Assembly: GCA_014238945.1 (NCBI GenBank)
Contig: JABAAB010000041.1
Span: forward strand, 50,492-114,491
Source: Lysobacterales bacterium
GTDB taxonomy: Bacteria; Pseudomonadota; Gammaproteobacteria; Xanthomonadales; SZUA-36
Reading direction: 5' to 3'
DNA: 64,000 nucleotides
Shown here: piece by piece, positions 32,713 through 40,410 of the stretch
How positions within the stretch are numbered: the stretch's first letter is position 1
How the letters are laid out: each line of letters starts with the position of its first letter
The notes under the pieces: generated by a model
Seen by the model: only the letters and a program-made list of their open reading frames with translations
Told to the model about the DNA's origin: nothing
The model's database searches: none
Program-made: the position numbers and the translations under genes

Positions 32713-33309
32713 TTATTCCCTGCCGCTATATTGACCACCAAGCAGGGGTTTTAGTTTCTCATCTATTGCTTCACGTGCACGAAATATTCGCGAGCGAACT
32801 GTGCCAATGGGGCACTCCATGGTGGTCGCTATCTCTTCATAACTCATACCATCCAATTCCCGTAACATGATGGCTGTGCGCAAGTCATCCGGCAGGTTTG
32901 CAATGGCATCGTATACCGTTCGTTCGATTTCCCCACGTAGAAGTTCATTTTCAGGTGTACTTCGATCTTTCAATCGGCTGTCCATATCGTATTGCTCAGC
33001 ATCTGTCGCGTCGATATCACTCAATGGCGGCCGACGATTTTTTGCCACGATCCAGTTCTTGGCGGTATTGATGGCGATGCGATATAACCAGGTGTAAAAG
33101 GCGCTGTCGCCACGAAAACGGCCAATCGCCCGATAGGCTTTGATAAAGGCTTCCTGTGCCACATCCTGAGCTTCGGACGAGTCAGAAACATAACGTGAAA
33201 CCAGGCTGACGATGCGGTGCTGATATTTCTGAATCAACAGGTCAAAAGCGCGTTTTTCGCCCTTTTGTACCCGCTCAACCAGCAACTGGTCGACTTTCGC
33301 TTCGCTCAC
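32713..33309 (-). CDS. rpoE: RNA polymerase sigma factor RpoE/AlgU
   Basis: Envelope-stress ECF sigma factor, controlled by the RseA/RseB genes that follow. Region 2 has DQLLVERVQKGEKRAFDLL, QDVAQEAFIKAYRAIGRF and FYTWLYRIAINTAKN; region 4 has LPDDLRTAIMLRELDGMSYE and CPIGTVRSRIFRARE. I place the start at the GTG at 33309 (VSEAKVDQLL), the usual N-terminus of the family, giving 198 residues. The frame stays open to an ATG at 33429, which has its own AAGG site and would add 40 basic, Gln-rich residues; see the separate entry. A sigma-E-type promoter lies upstream, implying autoregulation. Confidence 0.95.
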   Translation of the reverse strand: MSEAKVDQLLVERVQKGEKRAFDLLIQKYQHRIVSLVSRYVSDSSEAQDVAQEAFIKAYRAIGRFRGDSAFYTWLYRIAINTAKNWIVAKNRRPPLSDIDATDAEQYDMDSRLKDRSTPENELLRGEIERTVYDAIANLPDDLRTAIMLRELDGMSYEEIATTMECPIGTVRSRIFRAREAIDEKLKPLLGGQYSGRE

Positions 33310-33429
33310 CCTTCCCTGTACTCCCCATGTCTGCGCCGGTTGTTTCTGTTGCTGTTTCAACCGGCGTACCGATGGGGCCGTCTCCGGCCTACCGGTATGG
33401 TTTGTTGTGACTGCGCGGAGTGATCTCAT
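33310..33429 (-). other. In-frame upstream extension of rpoE (leader or alternative N-terminus)
   Basis: Forty codons (MRSLRAVTTNHTGRPETAPS, then VRRLKQQQKQPAQTWGVQGR) open at an ATG preceded by GAAGGG and run straight into rpoE without a stop. Family members do not have this extension. It may be a translated leader analogous in position to E. coli rseD, although there the leader is a separate ORF, or an alternative start of RpoE, or simply untranslated. With it left out, the 394 bp between the rpoE GTG and the ALDH gene hold this leader, the sigma-E promoter, and about 170 bp in which I see no gene. Confidence 0.4.
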
Positions 33430-33501
33430 ACGCCCTTCACTTTAAAACGTGAGCATAACATGATCGGAACCCATCCTGATTAGCCAGTTTCATTGCAGGA
33501 T

Positions 33502-33529
33502 TAAGACCCGCCAGGTAACGGTGAGTTCC
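33502..33529 (-). promoter_or_regulatory. Sigma-E-type promoter of rpoE
   Basis: On the minus strand, GGAACT (33529-33524), a 16-base spacer, then GTCTTA (33507-33502). Aligned as GAACTC-N16-TCTTA it differs from the GAACTT-N16-TCTGA consensus of RpoE/AlgU at two positions. It is 73 bp from the upstream ATG and about 190 bp from the GTG start, and it implies positive autoregulation of the rpoE operon. Confidence 0.75.
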
Positions 33530-33703
33530 TTTGTCATGACATTTTTTTGCACCAGTTGGGTATGCATCCATTCACCGGCAGTGCGATAATCACCGGTTCA
33601 ATCGCATGGGAATGATATTGCATCAATGTGACCCATAAATGAGCATACCGGAACGCAACCATCCGGTTACACAAAACCCGAATCTGAAAAGGCTGATATC
33701 AAT

Positions 33704-35221
33704 ATGGAGTTTCTCAAATCACTGGGTATCCAGGAATTTAATCCCGGCGCGTATTTTGGCAAAGACTGTTGGTCGACCACGACCGATGCAGGAGTCAAAC
33801 AGGTTATCAATCCCTCAACGGGTGATCTGGTCGCTTCGGTACATTCGGCGTCAGTCGACGATTATGAACGGGTTGTTGCCAGCGCCAGGGAAAATTTCGA
33901 ACAATGGCGCATGGTGCCAGCCCCTCAACGCGGTGAAGCCATCCGTTTGTGCACCGAGGCTTTGCGTGAACACAAGGACGCGTTGGGTAGTCTGGTCAGT
34001 CTGGAAATGGGGAAAATTAAGGCCGAAGGTGATGGCGAAGTACAGGAGATGATCGATATTGGTGATTTTGCGGTTGGTCAGTCACGTATGCTGTATGGCA
34101 ATACCATGCACTCTGAGCGCCCATTGCACCGCATGTATGAACAATGGCACCCGCTCGGTGTTGTGGGAGTTATCTCGGCTTTTAACTTCCCGGTTGCCGT
34201 TTGGTCCTGGAACGCGTTCATCGCGGCCATTTGCGGAAATACAACCATCTGGAAGCCATCTCCAAAGGGTGCCTTGAGTTGCCTGGCAGTACAAAATATT
34301 TGCAATGCAGCATTGAAAGAAGGTGGGTTTCCATCAATTTTTCTGAGCTTTATTGAACATGGGCACAATCTTGCCGAGCGCTTTGTTGACGACTCCCGTA
34401 TTGATCTGATGTCTTTCACCGGCTCCACGGCCATCGGCCGGCAGGTGGGAGTACGGGTCGCACAACGTATGGGCCGAAGCCTGCTGGAGTTGGGTGGCAA
34501 CAATGCCATTATCATGGATGAGACCGCTGACCTGGAAATGTCCATACCCGGTATCGTTTTTGGATCGGTAGGCACTGCCGGTCAGCGATGCACATCCACC
34601 CGCCGTCTGTTTGTGCATGAATCCATCCTAGAGAAGGTTAGCCGGGCATTGATCAAGGCCTACAAGCAGGTCCGGATCGGCGACCCGCTGGACCCAGACA
34701 CTCTGATGGGACCATTAACAGATGAAGCATCGGTGCAGCGATATCTGTCGGCAATTGATTCAGCCGTGAAACAGGGTGGTAAAGTCCTTGCGGGGGGAAA
34801 TCGAATCGACAGACCGGGCTGTTTTGTAGAACCTGCCATCATCCAGGTAAACAATGAATGGGATATTGTTCAGTGTGAAACGTTTGCACCGATTCTCTAC
34901 ATCATTGAGTTCACAGACCTGGATCATGCCATCGCCATGCAAAACGATGTCGCCCAGGGACTGTCGTCTTCGTTGTTCACCCTGAATATGCGGCATGCGG
35001 AACGCTTTTTGTCCGCGGTCGGCTCAGACTGTGGCATCGCGAACATCAATATTGGCACTTCCGGGGCAGAAATCGGCGGTGCATTTGGTGGTGAAAAAGA
35101 GACCGGTGGTGGCCGGGAGTCGGGCTCAGATGCCTGGAAAGCATATATGCGTCGCCAGACCAACACCATCAACTGGGGAACTGAGCTACCACTGGCTCAA
35201 GGGATCAAATTTGATTTGTAG
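33704..35221 (+). CDS. ALDH7-family aldehyde dehydrogenase (aminoadipate semialdehyde/piperideine-6-carboxylate type)
   Basis: NAD(P)-dependent aldehyde dehydrogenase most similar to ALDH7A1/AmaB, which oxidises alpha-aminoadipic semialdehyde in lysine and pipecolate breakdown. Catalytic residues are N161 ([11 protein letters not shown]), K184 (WKPSPK), E262 (LELGGNN) and C296 ([12 protein letters not shown]); the [10 protein letters not shown] form is typical of this subfamily. Length 505. pyrD follows 8 bp after the stop, so it leads a three-gene plus-strand unit. A convergent glutaryl-CoA dehydrogenase gene lies beyond murB, which supports a lysine-catabolic role. Substrate assignment is by family only. 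Confidence 0.87.
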   Translation: MEFLKSLGIQEFNPGAYFGKDCWSTTTDAGVKQVINPSTGDLVASVHSASVDDYERVVASARENFEQWRMVPAPQRGEAIRLCTEALREHKDALGSLVSLEMGKIKAEGDGEVQEMIDIGDFAVGQSRMLYGNTMHSERPLHRMYEQWHPLGVVGVISAFNFPVAVWSWNAFIAAICGNTTIWKPSPKGALSCLAVQNICNAALKEGGFPSIFLSFIEHGHNLAERFVDDSRIDLMSFTGSTAIGRQVGVRVAQRMGRSLLELGGNNAIIMDETADLEMSIPGIVFGSVGTAGQRCTSTRRLFVHESILEKVSRALIKAYKQVRIGDPLDPDTLMGPLTDEASVQRYLSAIDSAVKQGGKVLAGGNRIDRPGCFVEPAIIQVNNEWDIVQCETFAPILYIIEFTDLDHAIAMQNDVAQGLSSSLFTLNMRHAERFLSAVGSDCGIANINIGTSGAEIGGAFGGEKETGGGRESGSDAWKAYMRRQTNTINWGTELPLAQGIKFDL

Positions 35222-35229
35222 GCAATAAC

Positions 35230-36255
35230 GTGTATTCGTTACTTCGAAAAGCCCTGTTCATGGCGGATCCTGAAACCGCCCACGGACTCGCGCTGGAAAG
35301 TCTCAGGATTGCCCATACGACCGGTGCAACCCGCCTGTTATGCAAGAGCAGTGACCTGCCCCGCAAGGTAATGGGTCTCGAATTCCCTAACCCGGTGGGT
35401 ATGGCCGCTGGTATGGACAAGAACGGTGATTACATCGATCCTTTGGGGGGGCTGGGGTTTGGCTTTATCGAGATCGGTACGGTGACGCCCCGGTCACAAC
35501 CCGGCAACCCGAAACCCCGTGTATTCCGGTTGGAAAAATCTCTCGCGATGATTAACCGGCTGGGCTTCAACAACAAGGGAGTTGATCACCTGGTACAGCA
35601 GGCCAGGCAACGTATCTTTCCCGGAATTCTGGGGATCAATATCGGTAAGAATTTTGACACCCCCATAGAAAATGCGGCAGAAGACTACCTGCTTTGCATG
35701 CAGAAAGTCTATCCGGTTGCAGACTACATTACGGTAAATATTTCCTCACCAAATACCGTCGGACTGCGAGAATTGCAGACAGCAAGCCAGCTTGACCTGT
35801 TGCTGGCAGTACTGCAGTCGAAAAGGCAATCTCTTGAGCAGGAATATGAAAAAAGGGTACCACTGGTGGTGAAAGTCGCACCCGACCTTGAAGACAATGA
35901 AATCCCTGAAATTGCCACAATTGTCAGAAACTGCGGCTTTGATGGGTTAATTGCCACCAACACCACCATTTCCCGTGATGAAATCAAGGATGGCCCGCAG
36001 GTACGTGAGCAAGGGGGATTGAGTGGCAAACCACTGCAGAACCGGGCCAATGAAGTATTGTCTGCATTTCGCAACTGCCTTCCCACCGATATCGCATTAA
36101 TCGGTGTGGGCGGTGTCTGTAGCGGTGAAGACGCTGCTGAGAAAATGCGCCTGGGTGCCGACCTGATACAATTCTATACCGGTTTTGTATACCGGGGTCC
36201 GCAACTGGTCAATGACTGTCTGCAGAGCCTGGGTGCACATCAGGGTAACGCATGA
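35230..36255 (+). CDS. pyrD: Dihydroorotate dehydrogenase (quinone), class 2
   Basis: Membrane-associated FMN flavoprotein that oxidises dihydroorotate to orotate with quinone as acceptor in pyrimidine synthesis. The N-terminal amphipathic stretch (MYSLLRKALFMADPETAHGL), the FMN site FPNPVGMAAGMDKNG, the catalytic-Ser segment YITVNISSPNTVGLREL and IGVGGVCSGEDA are all class 2 features. Length 341. It is closely spaced after the ALDH gene (8 bp) and overlaps murB by 4 bp (ATGA). The ordering with murB is not a pathway link that I recognise. Confidence 0.97.
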   Translation: MYSLLRKALFMADPETAHGLALESLRIAHTTGATRLLCKSSDLPRKVMGLEFPNPVGMAAGMDKNGDYIDPLGGLGFGFIEIGTVTPRSQPGNPKPRVFRLEKSLAMINRLGFNNKGVDHLVQQARQRIFPGILGINIGKNFDTPIENAAEDYLLCMQKVYPVADYITVNISSPNTVGLRELQTASQLDLLLAVLQSKRQSLEQEYEKRVPLVVKVAPDLEDNEIPEIATIVRNCGFDGLIATNTTISRDEIKDGPQVREQGGLSGKPLQNRANEVLSAFRNCLPTDIALIGVGGVCSGEDAAEKMRLGADLIQFYTGFVYRGPQLVNDCLQSLGAHQGNA

Positions 36256-37304
36256 AGCGTACGGCAAACGCCTCATTGAAACATCTCAACAGCTTTGCAG
36301 TAGATGCCACAGCCGGTCAACTTTTTGAATTCAGGTCAACTGGCGAACTGGATAAATTTATTCAGGAACATGGTTTCGACCCGAACCGGGATCTGATTCT
36401 GGGCGGTGGCAGCAATATCTTATTCGCCGATGACGTCGAAGGCACCGTGCTGGTGAATCGCCTGATGGGCAAGTCCATTGTTAATGATTGCCATGACAGT
36501 TCAACGGACACCGAAGTACTGATTGACGTCCATGCCGGAGAGGTCTGGCACACTCTGGTCATGTGGACCCTTGATCAGGGTCTGTACGGACTCGAAAATC
36601 TGTCACTGATACCGGGGCTTGCCGGTGCAGCACCGATGCAGAATATTGGTGCTTATGGTGTGGAATTATCGGATGTTCTTGATTCTGTGGAAGTGTTTGA
36701 AATTGAAAGTGGGGCCATCCGGGAACTGTCCTTGCCCGACTGCCGCCTGTCCTATAGGGACAGTCGGTTCAAGAGCGTGGATGCCGGAAAATACCTGATC
36801 ACCAGGGTTCGACTCAGACTAAACCGTGTTCCCAGGACAAATCTGAACTACAGCGGATTGCGAGATGAACTGACGGCCATGGGCATTGCTCATGATGCAC
36901 TACCGACAGCCGTTCAGGTCAGTAATGCGGTCATCAGACTCAGGCAACGTAAACTACCGGACCCGGAAATCCAACCCAATGCAGGAAGTTTTTTCAAAAA
37001 CCCCATCGTTAGCCACTCAAAGGCAACCGAAATGGCACAGGAATATCCCCTGATACCGGTTTACACCTTGTCTGACAAACAGTCCAAACTCAGTGCTGCC
37101 TGGATGATTGAACATTGTGGATGGAAAGGCCATTCCATGGGTCGGGCAGCAGTTTCAAGCCAGCACGCGCTGGTGCTGATCAACCGGGGTGGTGCGAGCG
37201 GAAAAGAAATACTGGAGCTTGCCCGGCTCATCCACAAATCGGTATTCGACCGGTTTGGCATTGATTTACAAACCGAACCGCTGATTGTAGGCGCAGATGT
37301 ATAG
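36252..37304 (+). CDS. murB: UDP-N-acetylenolpyruvoylglucosamine reductase
   Basis: FAD enzyme that makes UDP-MurNAc in peptidoglycan synthesis. The family motifs are LILGGGSNILFADD (FAD phosphate loop, about 48-61), AAPMQNIGAYGVEL, LSYRDSRFK and PNAGSFFKNPIVS, which carries the catalytic Ser. Length 350 and the type I pattern (with the tyrosine loop) fit E. coli-like MurB. Translationally coupled to pyrD through ATGA. It ends 79 bp before the convergent gcdH stop; no strong terminator is seen between them. Confidence 0.97.
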   Translation: MKRTANASLKHLNSFAVDATAGQLFEFRSTGELDKFIQEHGFDPNRDLILGGGSNILFADDVEGTVLVNRLMGKSIVNDCHDSSTDTEVLIDVHAGEVWHTLVMWTLDQGLYGLENLSLIPGLAGAAPMQNIGAYGVELSDVLDSVEVFEIESGAIRELSLPDCRLSYRDSRFKSVDAGKYLITRVRLRLNRVPRTNLNYSGLRDELTAMGIAHDALPTAVQVSNAVIRLRQRKLPDPEIQPNAGSFFKNPIVSHSKATEMAQEYPLIPVYTLSDKQSKLSAAWMIEHCGWKGHSMGRAAVSSQHALVLINRGGASGKEILELARLIHKSVFDRFGIDLQTEPLIVGADV

Positions 37305-37383
37305 TTAAAGCCTGCTGACATTGTATTGGCGGTAAGCATCATGGCGGACAGACCAGGAATCACCTGCGATTCAGTGCGACCAC

Positions 37384-38547
37384 TTAAAAAGCATTGATCC
37401 CCGTCAGTTCACGACCGATGACCAACTGGTGGACGGTTTCGGTGCCTTCGTAGGTAATGACGCTTTCAAGATTCAGCATATGGCGGATGGCTGCATATTC
37501 TGTGGTAATTCCCGCGCCACCAAGAATATCACGGCAGTCACGGGCAATATCCAGCGCCATTCGGGCATTATTCCATTTGGCCACACTGACTTGCTGAGGC
37601 ATCATTTTCCCACTGTCTTTCAATCGACCGAGTTGCAGTGACAGCAATTGCGCACCGGTTATTCTCCGGGCCATATCTGCGAGCCTGATTTGAATGGCCT
37701 GGTTGGCTGCCAGCGGACGGCCAAACAGATTGCGGTTGGCAGTGTAGTCCAACACCTCGTTCAGACAGGCGATGGCTGCACCGATCGGGCCCCAGGTTAT
37801 CCCGTAACGGGCCTGGGTAAGACAACCGAGCGGGCCTTTCAAACCGGTCACTCCGGCCAATCTGTTTGAGTCTGGAACCCGTACGTTGTCAAAAAACAGA
37901 CCGGAAGTAACCGAGGCACGAAGGGACATCTTGGAGTGGATTTCCTGCGCTTCAAATCCGGCCATATCGGTTTCGATTACAAATCCCGTTATGCCATTAT
38001 CAGTAATGGCCCACACAATGGCTATATCCGCAATATTTCCGTTCGTGATCCACATTTTTGAACCATTAATAATCCAGTCATCGCCATCACGTTTTGCATG
38101 GGTTTTCATGGCGGCCGGATCTGAGCCCCCATGGGCTTCGGTCAGGCCAAAACAGCCGATGACTTCACCGGCTGCCATCCCCGGCAGCCAGCGCTGTTTC
38201 TGTTGCTCGGAACCATAGGCATGAATCGGGTACATGCACAGACTCGACTGCACCGATGCAAAACTTCTCAATCCTGAATCACCCCGTTCCAATTCCTGGC
38301 ATATGAGTCCGTAAGATACAGCGTTCAAACCGGCACAGCCGTAACCCTCAAGGCTTGACCCCAAAAGACCCAATTCTGCGATTTCAGGTATCAATTCACT
38401 GGGAAACCTTCCCCTATCAAACGCCTCGCCCATCAGGGGCAAGGCACGTTCGTCGACAAAGCGGGCTACGACATCCTGAATCATCTGCTCTTCATCTGTT
38501 AGCAGGCTACGAACATCGAATAAATCTACCGGGTTAAGTCTGGCCAT
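37384..38547 (-). CDS. gcdH: Glutaryl-CoA dehydrogenase
   Basis: FAD acyl-CoA dehydrogenase that oxidises and decarboxylates glutaryl-CoA to crotonyl-CoA at the end of lysine, hydroxylysine and tryptophan breakdown. The GCDH pattern is seen in GYGCAGLNAVSYGLICQELE, SGLRSFASVQSSLCMYPIH, CFGLTEAHGGSDPAAM, and especially the C-terminus TYEGTETVHQL...GRELTGINAF, where the Glu of YEGTE is the catalytic base in human GCDH. Length 387. The ALDH7 gene 2 kb away is the natural upstream enzyme set in the same pathway. No CaiB-type CoA transferase or LysR regulator gene is adjacent. Confidence 0.9.
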   Translation of the reverse strand: MARLNPVDLFDVRSLLTDEEQMIQDVVARFVDERALPLMGEAFDRGRFPSELIPEIAELGLLGSSLEGYGCAGLNAVSYGLICQELERGDSGLRSFASVQSSLCMYPIHAYGSEQQKQRWLPGMAAGEVIGCFGLTEAHGGSDPAAMKTHAKRDGDDWIINGSKMWITNGNIADIAIVWAITDNGITGFVIETDMAGFEAQEIHSKMSLRASVTSGLFFDNVRVPDSNRLAGVTGLKGPLGCLTQARYGITWGPIGAAIACLNEVLDYTANRNLFGRPLAANQAIQIRLADMARRITGAQLLSLQLGRLKDSGKMMPQQVSVAKWNNARMALDIARDCRDILGGAGITTEYAAIRHMLNLESVITYEGTETVHQLVIGRELTGINAF

Positions 38548-38611
38548 GGGTACTCCGGAAAAGACGGGATCTGGTTATTCAAAGATTATCTATTTTATGC
38601 TCCACAGAGCT

Positions 38612-38641
38612 TGCAGTCACCCCCCCTGAATCGTGACTGCA
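38612..38641 (-). terminator. Hairpin after the 5'-nucleotidase gene
   Basis: A perfect 9-bp inverted repeat (TGCAGTCAC / GTGACTGCA) with a 12-base loop that contains seven pyrimidines in a row. It starts 5 bp after the 5'-nucleotidase stop in the direction of that gene. No T run follows, so a Rho-independent terminator is only possible; it also lies upstream of gcdH. Confidence 0.4.
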
Positions 38642-38646
38642 GCAGA

Positions 38647-39576
38647 TCAGGATTCGTTTAGAACCCCATGTGGGACATGTGCGGTCGCAACATGCCCACG
38701 TGCAGATTCGCAGTGCACATGTTGGTCGTCGAAAAAAATATCTGCACCAAACGCAGACAGGAAAGGTCCCTTGGATCTGCCACCCAGGAACAAGGCCTCA
38801 TCAATTCGAATCCCCCAATTCCTTAATGTCAGAATGACGCGTTTGTGTGCCGGGGCCGATCTTGCGGTCACCAGCGCCGTGCGTATCGGGTTGTCGGCGA
38901 TGGGATATGCCGACTGGATACGGTGCAAGGCCTCTATGAAAGGTTTAAATGGTCCACCGGTCAGCGGTTTATTTGCCCGCTGCTTTTCCTGCCGGGAAAA
39001 AACATCCAGCCCTTCACTCTGGTAGATTCTTTCAGCTTCATCACTGAACAGCACCGCATCACCATCAAAGGCAATACGAAGTTGACCACTGTCGGGCCGG
39101 TCCTGTACACCGGGCAAAATCCTGGCAGCAGCAAAGCCCGCATTTAATGCATCCTTTACGTCCGCCGCGTGGCTAGAGAGAAATAACTGTGTACCGAATG
39201 CCTGCATGTAGGGGTAACGGCTCTCGCCATTGGTAAAAACCGCTCGTACGATACTCAGACCATGGTGTTCGATGCTGTTGAAAATTCGCAAACCAGTATC
39301 CGCGCTGTTACGGGACATCAAGATGACTTCCACACCCTGGTGACTGACACCCTGTTGCCTGCTGTTGTCATTGAGTGCCAGTAATTTCCGGGTTAACGGA
39401 AAGGCGACACCCGGCTTCAGATAGTCATCTTCCCTGCGGAGTTGATAATCTGCATAGCTTGCAAGACCTTCTGATTCGAATATTCTATGGCTTTCGTCCA
39501 GGTCAAACAGGGCACGTGACGAGATCGCGACCACCAGTGGTACTGTTTTCAACGCATGTATATTGCGCTTGTCCAT
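38647..39576 (-). CDS. Cytosolic 5'-nucleotidase (PF06189 type)
   Basis: Similar to the cytosolic 5'-nucleotidase I family (NT5C1-like), which dephosphorylates AMP or related mononucleotides in the cytoplasm. Family features are LVVAISSRALFDLDESH at the start with DLDE as the phosphatase-like acidic motif, VILMSRNSADTGLRIFNSIE, RIAFDGDAVLFSDEAERIY, and the late block ALVTARSAPAHKRVILTLR. It has 309 residues. It lies downstream of nadK on the same strand with 57 bp between, so a loose nucleotide-metabolism pair with nadK is possible. Substrate preference cannot be read from the sequence. Confidence 0.87.
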   Translation of the reverse strand: MDKRNIHALKTVPLVVAISSRALFDLDESHRIFESEGLASYADYQLRREDDYLKPGVAFPLTRKLLALNDNSRQQGVSHQGVEVILMSRNSADTGLRIFNSIEHHGLSIVRAVFTNGESRYPYMQAFGTQLFLSSHAADVKDALNAGFAAARILPGVQDRPDSGQLRIAFDGDAVLFSDEAERIYQSEGLDVFSRQEKQRANKPLTGGPFKPFIEALHRIQSAYPIADNPIRTALVTARSAPAHKRVILTLRNWGIRIDEALFLGGRSKGPFLSAFGADIFFDDQHVHCESARGHVATAHVPHGVLNES

Positions 39577-39633
39577 GACCTGAGCATAGCAGCAGGACTC
39601 TCAAAAGATGAGAACAATTCAAACACTCTGGAA

Positions 39634-40401
39634 TCAGATAAACTGCTCGTTGAGTATGCGTTCTTCCAGTGAATGATCCGGATCAAATAAGAGTTTCAAC
39701 TCGGTATCCCGGTCTTCGAATGCATCGACGCTGACCACATTTCGTACCTCGTGCGCATCCGCTGTGGCACTGACTGAACGCTTATAGTAATCCAGTATTT
39801 CAAACCGGACCCGAACCGTGCCTGGCAGTATCGCACCGTGCCAGCGCCGGGGTCGGAAGGGACTGATTGGAGTCAGTGCCAATGCATCCGTCCCCAGTGG
39901 CAGTATCGGACCCTGCACTGACAAATTATAGGCTGTGCTGCCTGCAGCCGTTGACAGCAATACCCCATCGCATACCAGTTCTTCCACTTTCACTATTCCA
40001 TTGACCAGTATACGAATATGGGCTGCCTGGTTGGTTTGTCTCAATAGTGAAATTTCGTTGATTGCATGGGCACTGGTTGTGGTGGCGGATTCCGATTGTA
40101 CTTCCATCCGCAACGGGTTCAGGCCGACTGGCCGGGCCGCTGAGAGCCGTTGAGGCAGATCATTTTCCATAAACCGGTTCATCAGGAATCCAACGGTGCC
40201 TATTTTCATTCCGAACACCGGAAGTTGGGTATCGATGAAACGATGCAGGGTACGCAGCATGAATCCATCCCCACCAAGGGCGACGATGATATCGGCTTTT
40301 TTCAACGGGTGTTGGCCGTAACGCTCTATCATCCTGGCACTCGCATCACGGGCAGGATCCACCTGGCTGCTGACAAAATGTATGTTGGGATGTTCTGACA
40401 T
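39634..40401 (-). CDS. nadK: NAD kinase
   Basis: Phosphorylates NAD to NADP. The GGDG motif (residues 43-46) reads ALGGDGFMLRTLHRF, and the NAD-binding NEISLLRQ and DGVLLSTAAGSTAYNLSVQG blocks are intact. At 255 residues and with GGDGFML rather than the GGDGNML of Enterobacterales and Pseudomonas, it looks like the short form common in alphaproteobacteria; this is from memory of the family. It begins 9 bp after the NAD-glutamate dehydrogenase gene on the same strand, so the two are probably co-transcribed. Confidence 0.93.
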   Translation of the reverse strand: MSEHPNIHFVSSQVDPARDASARMIERYGQHPLKKADIIVALGGDGFMLRTLHRFIDTQLPVFGMKIGTVGFLMNRFMENDLPQRLSAARPVGLNPLRMEVQSESATTTSAHAINEISLLRQTNQAAHIRILVNGIVKVEELVCDGVLLSTAAGSTAYNLSVQGPILPLGTDALALTPISPFRPRRWHGAILPGTVRVRFEILDYYKRSVSATADAHEVRNVVSVDAFEDRDTELKLLFDPDHSLEERILNEQFI

Positions 40402-40410
40402 ATGTGCGGT

